A DNA stretch of 9,644 nt, from NCBI GenBank assembly GCA_964637035.1, contig CAZWTU010000059.1, positions 1 to 9,644 of the forward strand. Direction: 5' to 3'. This document shows, piece after piece, positions 1 through 5,624 of this stretch. The position numbers were made by a program, and so were the translations under genes. Numbering within the stretch: the stretch's first letter is position 1; each line of letters begins with the position of its first letter. Under the pieces are notes generated by a model, which worked only from the letters and a program-made list of their open reading frames with translations, made no database searches and was not told the origin of the DNA. The stretch comes from CAZMMV01 sp964637035 (GTDB lineage: Bacteria > Bacillota > Clostridia > Tissierellales > Tissierellaceae).

Positions 1-52
1 TGTATATTATCCCCCTTAATTGGCAAGAATCATCCATAAGGGGGTAGTATCC

Positions 53-763
53 ATGAAATATAAAAAGGCAATTTTAATATTATTTTTAATAATAATCAGC
101 TTTGTTTACATAATCCATCCCATGGTAGAAGAAAAACTAGCTAGGGATTATGGAGACAAGCTTATTAGGTTTCACATAAGGGCAAATAGCGATAGGGAAG
201 AGGATCAAGCCCTTAAACTTAAAGTCAGAGATGAGATACTTGATGAAATGGAAGAAAAGTTTTCCCATACTAAATCCTTAGATGAAAGTAGGGATATAAT
301 AAGGGCTAATATGAATAATATGAAAAGTATTACAGAAAGAGTTATAGACAATGAGGGTGAAAAATACAAGGTAGATGTAAGCCTAGGTCAGGATAAATTC
401 CCTACTAGAAAATATGGGGACTTAGTACTGCCGGCAGGGGATTACGAGACACTGTTAATAACCATAGGGGAAGGTAAGGGGCAAAATTGGTGGTGTGTAA
501 TGTTTCCGCCACTGTGTTTTGTAGATATAACCCATTCTATAGCTTACAATGTAGAGGAAAATATAGAGAAAGTTTCAACCGAAACAATAAGAGAAAATTC
601 AAAGGAGATAGAAAAAAAAGAAGAAATACAAGAAATAAACGAAACAAACAAAAGCAAGCAAGAAAGAGAAATTATACTCCAAGAAGAAGCACCAAGATTA
701 AAATTAAAATGGAAAGTAGTAGAATTGGTAAAAAGGTGGGCTAATAAAAATACTATTAATTAA
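53..763 (+). CDS. spoIIR: Stage II sporulation protein R (SpoIIR)
   Basis: SpoIIR is the secreted signalling protein made in the forespore that activates the SpoIIGA protease in the septum, so that pro-sigma-E is processed in the mother cell. The 236-residue protein has a short basic N-terminus and a membrane segment or signal peptide at about residues 5-22. It then carries the family's hallmark blocks RFHIRANSD (39-47), DQALKLKVRDEIL (51-63) and NWWCVMFPPLCF (145-156). The ATG at 53 is chosen because AAGGGGG lies 8 bases upstream; an in-frame TTG at 20 would add 11 residues but would place that ribosome binding site inside the gene. Residues from about 168 to 212 form a Lys/Glu-rich hydrophilic stretch before a basic, Trp-containing C-terminus; this tail is a variable part of the family. 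Its own promoter lies outside the window, and a hairpin terminator follows the gene. Family recognition is confident; function is from known SpoIIR biology. Confidence 0.95.
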   Translation: MKYKKAILILFLIIISFVYIIHPMVEEKLARDYGDKLIRFHIRANSDREEDQALKLKVRDEILDEMEEKFSHTKSLDESRDIIRANMNNMKSITERVIDNEGEKYKVDVSLGQDKFPTRKYGDLVLPAGDYETLLITIGEGKGQNWWCVMFPPLCFVDITHSIAYNVEENIEKVSTETIRENSKEIEKKEEIQEINETNKSKQEREIILQEEAPRLKLKWKVVELVKRWANKNTIN

Positions 764-813
764 AGTCAAGGGGCAACTAAATTAAAGCCAAAGGGTAGGG
801 TTTGATTTATATG

Positions 814-875
814 ATACTTCCAAAGTAGACAGTCTAATTAATTTAAATTAGATTATCTACTTGGAGGTATTTTTT
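814..875 (+). terminator. Rho-independent terminator after spoIIR
   Basis: Two 28-base arms (814-841 and 843-870) form a nearly continuous hairpin, beginning ATACTTCC on the left and ending GGAGGTAT on the right, with a few mismatches and one bulged A. The hairpin is followed directly by a run of T (870-875). The T-run is only on the + strand side, so it serves spoIIR and separates it from sleB. Confidence 0.85.
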
Positions 876-953
876 ATGATTTAATATATTTTATCCTTTT
901 AATCCCCAATCCTCAATTGTTATTCCATTATAATTAAATATATTTATTTATAA

Positions 954-983
954 TGCATAAAATTTGCGTTTTTACTAAAAATA
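954..983 (+). promoter_or_regulatory. Possible forespore (sigma-G-like) promoter of sleB-ypeB
   Basis: TGCATA (954-959), 17 bases, then AAAAATA (977-983). This resembles the sigma-G pattern (TGAATA, 17-18 bases, CATACTA) with 5/6 and 4/7 matches. In Bacillus subtilis sleB-ypeB is transcribed in the forespore by sigma-G, which is why the match was considered. The region is very AT-rich, so chance resemblance is quite possible. Confidence 0.35.
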
Positions 984-1011
984 AGAAAAACCATGAAAGG
1001 AGAAAATTATA

Positions 1012-1740
1012 TTGAATAAATTTAAAAAGTTTAAAAAATCTATTATAATAACAAGCGTTCTTTCCATGCTTTTTCTTTCAGTATTCTTATTTTATGAAGG
1101 GGGTAACTCTGACAAAGTAGCGTCAAGGCTTGCTGAATATTTTGCCCCTAGGATACTTTACTGGGGCGTAGAAGGTCAAGATGTAAGAACTGTTCAGGAT
1201 AAGCTTTTAAGATGGAAGTATTACGATGGGACAGTTGATGGTGTATATGGGGCAAGAACCTATAGGGCCGTTAGAAAATTTCAGGGGAAAAATGGACTTA
1301 AAGTAGATGGTGTAGTAGGTCCATCCACAGCCAATGCTTTAGGAATGTCATCAGGGTCTACATCTGCTTCCGCAGGAGGGGTTAATAGAAAGGCAGATGA
1401 ATACCTACTAGCAAGAACCATCCATGGAGAAGCAAGGGGAGAACCCTATGTAGGGAAAGTGGCAGTAGCTGCAGTAGTGCTGAATAGGGTAAAAAGTTCT
1501 TCTTTTCCCAATACAGCTGCAGGAGTAGTCTACCAACCATTAGCATTTACAGCAGTAGCAGATGGACAGATAAACTTAACACCAGATAAGGATTCTATTA
1601 AGGCAGCTAAAGATGCACTAAATGGCTGGGATCCCACTTATGGATGTCTTTATTATTGGAATCCAGTCACGGCAACATCAAAGTGGATATGGTCAAGAAA
1701 AGTAATGTTGAAGATAGGAAAACATTGGTTTGGAATATAA
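1012..1740 (+). CDS. sleB: Spore cortex-lytic enzyme SleB
   Basis: SleB is a lytic transglycosylase that depolymerises the muramic-lactam-containing cortex peptidoglycan during germination. The 242-residue product has a basic start and one membrane segment or uncleaved signal (about 10-28). A peptidoglycan-binding domain of the PG_binding_1 type follows (about 50-110, with VQDKLLRWKYYDGTVDGVYG and VDGVVGPST), then a Ser/Gly/Ala linker (112-123). The C-terminal SleB/CwlJ hydrolase domain (about 127-242) contains the family motif HGEARGEP; Glu140 is the expected catalytic acid. The start is a TTG at 1012, 9 bases after AAAGGAG (996-1002); no in-frame ATG before the membrane segment fits as well. 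ypeB begins 17 bases after the stop, so the two form an operon, as in other spore formers. Length and domain order are normal for SleB rather than CwlJ, which lacks the binding domain. Confidence 0.95.
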   Translation: MNKFKKFKKSIIITSVLSMLFLSVFLFYEGGNSDKVASRLAEYFAPRILYWGVEGQDVRTVQDKLLRWKYYDGTVDGVYGARTYRAVRKFQGKNGLKVDGVVGPSTANALGMSSGSTSASAGGVNRKADEYLLARTIHGEARGEPYVGKVAVAAVVLNRVKSSSFPNTAAGVVYQPLAFTAVADGQINLTPDKDSIKAAKDALNGWDPTYGCLYYWNPVTATSKWIWSRKVMLKIGKHWFGI

Positions 1741-1757
1741 AAGAAAGGTAGGTAAAT

Positions 1758-3122
1758 ATGAATAAAAAAAACATAATAGCCCCAAGTGTACTAAGTCTTT
1801 TATTAATTTTAGCCCTTGTATGGGGATACAATCAAAACACTAGCAAATTAGACTATGAGCAAGCCCTAGAAAACCATTATCAAAGATTGTTTTTTGATGT
1901 ACAAAAACATGTGGAGAATGTTCAGGTTAACTTATCAAAGGCAATGGCTTCCAAATCTAAGGATAAAAATGTAGTCTTATTATCTCAAATAATGAATGAA
2001 GCTTTTTTTGCCCAGGATAAATTATCCCAAATGCCAATAAGTCATGCGGAGACAGCAAAAACAACAAAGTTTTTAAATCAAGCTGCTGATTATAGTAGTT
2101 ATTTAATACAAACCCACTTAGATGGGCAAGACTTAAGTGAAGACCAGATGCAAGCATTAAATAATCTCCAGCAAAATACAACAGCTTTTAATGAAGAGTT
2201 AAGTAAATTACAGGACAGTATGGCAGATTCTAACTTTATCTTTAACTCAATGAACAATCAGCAAGAGAAAAAAGTAAAAAAGGGAAATGATGAAATATTT
2301 CAAACTTCCTTAGTAAATATGGACCAACAAATGGGTAAAAGTCCAGAGTTAATATATGATGGTCCTTTTGCAGATCAAATAGTCAATAGGAAACCTGTTG
2401 GCCTTCCTAAGGATAATGTATCTAGCGAGAAAGCTAGGGAAATAGCAGTAGAATTTTTTGGCAAAGATAAGGTAGTTAATGTGGACCAATTTGAAGAAGG
2501 GGATAATTTCGATGAAGTAAGGATCCCATCCCATACCTTCCATTTATATCCTAAAAACCAACAGGAGGAATTGGCAGTTTATATGGGAGTAACAAAAAAA
2601 GGTGGCAAGGTAATTTGGATGGCAAATCCAAGACCCGTATCTAAAAACACCCTATCAATAGAAGAGGCACGAGACAAGGCAATGGAATTTTTAAAAGCCA
2701 AGGGTTTTGAAAATATGGAAGCTAACTATTCCCTAAAATATGATGGAGGAATACTTTTTAACTTTGCTAATACGCAAGATGATATAACCTTATATCCTGA
2801 CCTGATCAAGGTCAAGGTAGCCCTAGACAACGGGGAAATAATAGGTTTTGATGCCTCCTCATATTATATGAACAATCAGGACAGAGATATTGGGGAACCC
2901 CAGCTAACAGAGGAAGAAGCCAGTGAATATGTAAAGGTGAATTTTGATATAGATTCCATTCGCCTAGCCATTATTCCAAAGGGAATGGATGAAAAACTTT
3001 GTTATGAATTTAAAGGAAAATATAATGGCTCAGATTTTATTATTTATATAAATGCAATGGATGGCAAGGAAGAAGATATACTGCAAATAATTAAAAATGA
3101 AAATGGTACATTGACCTTCTAA
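1758..3122 (+). CDS. ypeB: Germination protein YpeB
   Basis: YpeB is the partner that SleB needs for stable incorporation and correct localisation in the dormant spore; the two depend on each other. The 454-residue protein has an N-terminal membrane anchor (about 7-23) and then a long helical, Gln/Asn/Lys-rich segment (about 30-180). The family signature LIYDGPFADQI follows (198-208), and then three PepSY-like repeats at roughly 220-290, 297-370 and 382-450. Two of these begin with a conserved start such as SSEKAREIAVEF or SIEEARDKAMEF. AAAGGTAGGT precedes the ATG at 1758. It sits directly behind sleB with a 17-base gap and no terminator, so it should be co-transcribed. No defects are visible. 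Assignment rests on the domain order and on the sleB neighbour. Confidence 0.93.
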   Translation: MNKKNIIAPSVLSLLLILALVWGYNQNTSKLDYEQALENHYQRLFFDVQKHVENVQVNLSKAMASKSKDKNVVLLSQIMNEAFFAQDKLSQMPISHAETAKTTKFLNQAADYSSYLIQTHLDGQDLSEDQMQALNNLQQNTTAFNEELSKLQDSMADSNFIFNSMNNQQEKKVKKGNDEIFQTSLVNMDQQMGKSPELIYDGPFADQIVNRKPVGLPKDNVSSEKAREIAVEFFGKDKVVNVDQFEEGDNFDEVRIPSHTFHLYPKNQQEELAVYMGVTKKGGKVIWMANPRPVSKNTLSIEEARDKAMEFLKAKGFENMEANYSLKYDGGILFNFANTQDDITLYPDLIKVKVALDNGEIIGFDASSYYMNNQDRDIGEPQLTEEEASEYVKVNFDIDSIRLAIIPKGMDEKLCYEFKGKYNGSDFIIYINAMDGKEEDILQIIKNENGTLTF

Positions 3123-3139
3123 TAATGACCAGTTGTAAA

Positions 3140-3178
3140 AAGGCAAAATATTTTCTAATTCAAGAAATATTTTGCCTT
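3140..3178 (+). terminator. Hairpin at the end of sleB-ypeB (probable terminator)
   Basis: An inverted repeat with arms AAGGCAAAATATTTTCT (3140-3156) and AGAAATATTTTGCCTT (3163-3178) has a 6-base loop and one bulge. It lies 17 bases after the ypeB stop. On the + strand only TTAT follows the stem. On the - strand the stem is followed by five T, so the signal may work in both directions or better on the opposite strand. Confidence 0.6.
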
Positions 3179-3198
3179 ATATTACAATAACATGGTAT

Positions 3199-3260
3199 CT
3201 TATACTTATAACTATACATAGACTATATATAGTTACAATTGTTGAATTTTAAAGTATAAG
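3199..3260. repeat. Nested inverted repeats around the lipoprotein promoter
   Basis: The inner palindrome has arms TAACTATACATA (3209-3220) and TATATATAGTTA (3224-3235), matching in 11 of 12 positions, and ends just before the -35 box. The outer pair CTTATACTT (3199-3207) and AAGTATAAG (3252-3260) is exact, and its right arm lies in the spacer between -35 and -10. The placement would suit an operator, but no regulator is identified. Confidence 0.5.
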
Positions 3261-3269
3261 TGGTATAAT
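3242..3269 (+). promoter_or_regulatory. Sigma-A-type promoter with extended -10 for the lipoprotein gene
   Basis: TTGAAT (3242-3247), a 16-base spacer, then TATAAT (3264-3269) preceded by TGG, giving an extended -10 (TGnTATAAT). The -10 ends 34 bases before the start codon at 3304, leaving a short leader with a good ribosome binding site. Confidence 0.75.
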
Positions 3270-3303
3270 TGAAGTAGAAAATAAATGTAAAACGGAGGTA
3301 ATT

Positions 3304-4509
3304 ATGAAGAACATGAAAAGAATACTAGCATTATTATTAATGATTACAATGACCCTATCTCTTGTGGGATGTACAAAACCTAATACAGACTTATATAATG
3401 CTTTAGAGAAAATGGAAGGGGTTACATCTGTAATAACAGATACAAAGCTTGATATCCAGCTTTCAGGCCAAGGTTTTGAAGGCAGTAAGCAAATGGAAAT
3501 ACAAGAATTACTAGGAGCTATAAACGGTTTAAAGATACATTTAATACAAAAATCTAATGGTAATAAAGAACAAACAAAGGTCCAAAGCCAGGGAGAACTA
3601 GGCATTGAATTTGGTGGTATGACAATAGCTACAAAAATATGGGCTGACGTAGACTTGGATAAATCTGAGTTTAAAAGCATTATCCAACTTCCTCTTATGC
3701 TAAAGGGTCTATTGGCACCTATGGGTTTTAATAAAGAATATATAATTTATGATATAGGGGAAATGATGAAAGAGGAAGATGAAAATCTAGACATCCAAGA
3801 AATTATAGACCTACAAAAAGAGTTTCAACCTAAAATCATTGAATTAACTAAGGAAATACAAAAAAATTTAAAACCAGGCTTTAAAATAGTAGACTTTAAA
3901 GAAGAAAAAGAAATAGATGGAGAAAAGGTAAAGCTATACCAGTTAAAATTAGATGATGAAACATTAAAAGAATTAATAAAGGAACTTACTCACAACTTAT
4001 TGGAAAATGATGGGACTAAGGAATTTATAGTAGACTATATGAACCAATATATGGATACTATGCTTAATGTGGGCTTAGATAAGGAATTAAGCAAGGAAGA
4101 AATAGAAGAAATCAAAGGGGAAATAAAAGAAGTAGAAGAAAACTTAGAAGAAAACCTTAAGGAAATTAAAGAAGAATTAGATAAGTTTATGGAAGAAATA
4201 AAAGATATTAAGTTTTTAGGTGAAAAGGGAATAAGTATTGAATATGCCATTAATAAAGATGGGTATGTGGCAGAAACCAGTGGAACTATAGATTTAGAAT
4301 TGAACCTGGAAGAAATAGGTAAGATTATGGGGGAAGAATCTCCAGAAGCCAAAGGCCTAATAAAATTAACAGTCAATTACACTACAAAAAACACTAAAAT
4401 CAATAGTAAAGATATCAAAATAGAATTTCCAGAAACTAATGAAAAGAACTCAGTAGATTTGTTTGAAATGATAAACCAGCAAACACAAATGCAAATGCTA
4501 ATGCCTTAA
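3304..4509 (+). CDS. Putative lipoprotein of unknown function
   Basis: The 401-residue product starts with a classic lipoprotein signal: basic MKNMKR, a hydrophobic core, and lipobox LVGC with the modified Cys at residue 23. It should therefore be anchored on the outer face of the membrane. After the signal, residues about 28-150 look beta-rich (alternating polar and hydrophobic stretches such as LDIQLSGQGF and ATKIWADVDL). A helical middle follows, with a strongly charged Glu/Lys segment at about 255-303 that would form a coiled coil. A second beta-rich part (about 308-375) leads to a Met/Gln-rich end (MINQQTQMQMLMP). GGAGG lies 5 bases before the ATG. It has its own promoter and stands alone between germination genes and murI. 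I do not recognise the family; a LolA/LppX-like half-barrel is a loose guess from the strand pattern only. Lipoprotein status is well supported. Confidence 0.85.
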   Translation: MKNMKRILALLLMITMTLSLVGCTKPNTDLYNALEKMEGVTSVITDTKLDIQLSGQGFEGSKQMEIQELLGAINGLKIHLIQKSNGNKEQTKVQSQGELGIEFGGMTIATKIWADVDLDKSEFKSIIQLPLMLKGLLAPMGFNKEYIIYDIGEMMKEEDENLDIQEIIDLQKEFQPKIIELTKEIQKNLKPGFKIVDFKEEKEIDGEKVKLYQLKLDDETLKELIKELTHNLLENDGTKEFIVDYMNQYMDTMLNVGLDKELSKEEIEEIKGEIKEVEENLEENLKEIKEELDKFMEEIKDIKFLGEKGISIEYAINKDGYVAETSGTIDLELNLEEIGKIMGEESPEAKGLIKLTVNYTTKNTKINSKDIKIEFPETNEKNSVDLFEMINQQTQMQMLMP

Positions 4510-4561
4510 AGCCAAAGTAAAAAGGGATGTTATGGACTGTTGGAAAATAAGCAATCTCATA

Positions 4562-4581
4562 GTTTGTCATTGTTTGTCATT
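4562..4581 (+). repeat. Tandem 10-bp duplication at the edge of the repeat element
   Basis: GTTTGTCATT occurs twice back to back (4562-4571 and 4572-4581). The second copy supplies the left end of the adjoining TGTCATTC palindrome, so the duplication marks the boundary of that element. Confidence 0.8.
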
Positions 4582-4647
4582 CAGAGCGTAGCGAAGAATC
4601 TAATCGTTTCAATACAATCAGGATCCCTCGTTTCACTCGGGATGACA
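4575..4647. repeat. Dispersed imperfect palindrome, copy 1 (module A)
   Basis: This is a 73-base non-coding unit that starts TGTCATTCAGAGC and ends CTCGGGATGACA. Its two arms of about 27 bases are imperfect reverse complements, and most mismatches are of the kind that still allow G-U pairing in RNA. A second copy occurs at 8439-8499 with a nearly identical left arm (25 of 27 bases). Similar TGTCATTC...GATGACA units are common intergenic repeats in clostridial genomes, from general recollection. No coding capacity is seen. Confidence 0.8.
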
Positions 4648-4703
4648 GATAAGCGACTTTTTCACTAGTCACGGAGGGTTATCCTGGACATAAATTTATA
4701 AAT

Positions 4704-4726
4704 TGTAGGGGCGGTCTTTGACTGCC
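4704..4726. repeat. Small GC-rich hairpin unit, copy 1 (module B)
   Basis: TTGTAGG is followed by GGCGGTC-TTT-GACTGCC (4710-4726), a 7-bp stem with one G-U pair and a TTT loop. It is far richer in G and C than its surroundings. It lies just before the murI ribosome binding site, and related units stand at 8513-8537 and 8555-8580. Confidence 0.7.
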
Positions 4727-4748
4727 AGCTATATAAAGGGGGGATTTT

Positions 4749-5552
4749 ATGGACAATAGACCAATAGGAGTTTTCGATTCAGGAATAGGTGGACTTACTG
4801 TACTCAAGGAAGTAATAGAGCAACTTCCGGGTGAAGATATAATATATTTTGGGGATACAGCCAGGATACCTTATGGAACCAGATCAAAGGAAACTGTAAT
4901 AAAATATGTAATACAATCCTTTAATTTTCTAATGACTAAAGATATAAAAGCCATAGTAATAGGGTGTAATACAGCTTCGGCTTTAGCTTTAGAGGAAGCC
5001 AAGGACAAGTTTAACTTACCTATTATAGGAGTAATAGAACCTGGGGCCAAAGCAGCAATAACCACAACTAAAAACAATACAATTGGAGTAATAGGAACAG
5101 AAGGAACCATAAATTCAGATTCCTATCAAAGGACAATTAGAAAACATCTACCAACAGCGGAAATCATAGGAGTGCCCTGCCCCCTATTTGTGCCAATAGT
5201 AGAAGAAGGTTGGGAAAATTCAGATGTGGCAGATGTGGCGGCTGAAAAGTATTTATTGGAATTAAGGGAGCACAATATAGATACATTAGTATTGGGATGT
5301 ACACACTACCCAGCCCTTAGATACACCATAGGTAAGGTAATGGGTAAAGGAGTAAGGCTAGTAAATCCAGCATATGAAACAGCCAAGCTAACAAAAAACC
5401 TATTAAAAGAAGAAGGCCTTTTAAATGAAAAAATTCAAGCTGGAAATCATACCTATTATGTAAGCGATGATCCAGATAAGTTTAGAAGAATAGGTGGCAA
5501 TATAATAAGAAGACAAATAGGTGAGGTAGAAAAGGTCAATATAGAAATATAA
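4749..5552 (+). CDS. murI: Glutamate racemase
   Basis: MurI interconverts L- and D-glutamate in the cytoplasm by a cofactor-independent two-cysteine mechanism, supplying D-glutamate for the peptidoglycan stem peptide. The 267-residue protein has the usual length. It shows IGVFDSGIGGLTV at the N-terminus (Asp11 and Ser12), YFGDTARIPYG (33-43), the first catalytic cysteine in IGCNTAS (Cys73), and the second in VLGCTHYP (Cys184). The end of the fold carries VNPAYETAK, where the family usually has an ETA motif. AAAGGGGGG precedes the ATG at 4749. No clear promoter is visible between the preceding gene and murI; the 239-base gap is mostly repeat modules. The activator gene begins 72 bases downstream with no intervening terminator, so read-through is possible. 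B. subtilis calls the main racemase RacE; the two names cover the same family. Confidence 0.96.
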   Translation: MDNRPIGVFDSGIGGLTVLKEVIEQLPGEDIIYFGDTARIPYGTRSKETVIKYVIQSFNFLMTKDIKAIVIGCNTASALALEEAKDKFNLPIIGVIEPGAKAAITTTKNNTIGVIGTEGTINSDSYQRTIRKHLPTAEIIGVPCPLFVPIVEEGWENSDVADVAAEKYLLELREHNIDTLVLGCTHYPALRYTIGKVMGKGVRLVNPAYETAKLTKNLLKEEGLLNEKIQAGNHTYYVSDDPDKFRRIGGNIIRRQIGEVEKVNIEI

Positions 5553-5553
5553 G

Positions 5554-5610
5554 ATCAAAATATAGGCACGGAAGTGCCTAATATTAGGCGAACACTGCCC
5601 AATTTCAGGC
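5554..5610. promoter_or_regulatory. Array of GCCYAATWTYAGGC palindromes before the activator gene
   Basis: A perfect 14-bp palindrome GCCTAATATTAGGC lies at 5576-5589. A close relative, GCCCAATTTCAGGC, lies at 5597-5610, so the centres are exactly 21 bp apart, two helical turns. A weaker third site (ATCAAAATATAGGC, 5554-5567) sits 22 bp upstream. The array ends directly before the AAGGAGGT of the activator gene. Same-face spacing of palindromes is what cooperative binding by dimeric regulators needs. The likely reader is the encoded activator itself, which is an inference. The leader can also form a TAGGCAC-GGAA-GTGCCTA hairpin (5563-5580). Confidence 0.6.
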
Positions 5611-5624
5611 AAGGAGGTAAGAGG

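Noticed and set aside
20..52. Upstream TTG start for spoIIR adding 11 residues
   Set aside because: The ATG at 53 has AAGGGGG at good spacing and starts directly with the basic and hydrophobic signal region; the TTG has no comparable ribosome binding site.
917..954. TATAAT boxes at 929-934 and 949-954 as a vegetative promoter for sleB
   Set aside because: No -35 box is found at 16-18 bases upstream of either; AT-rich DNA produces TATAAT easily.
4035..4376. 113-codon - strand frame rich in Ser, Ile and Leu inside the lipoprotein gene
   Set aside because: It is the reverse reading of the Glu/Lys coiled-coil codons; the composition is a by-product and there is no start signal.
5562..5578. Sigma-54 promoter reading of AGGCACGGAAGTGCC upstream of the activator
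   Set aside because: The GG-to-GC distance is 11 instead of 12 and the -12 part is poor; the sequence is better explained as a hairpin and palindrome half-sites.
5574..5624. GTG start adding 17 residues to the activator
   Set aside because: The added residues are encoded by the palindrome array and the AAGGAGGT; the ATG at 5625 has ideal spacing and begins the PAS-type sequence.
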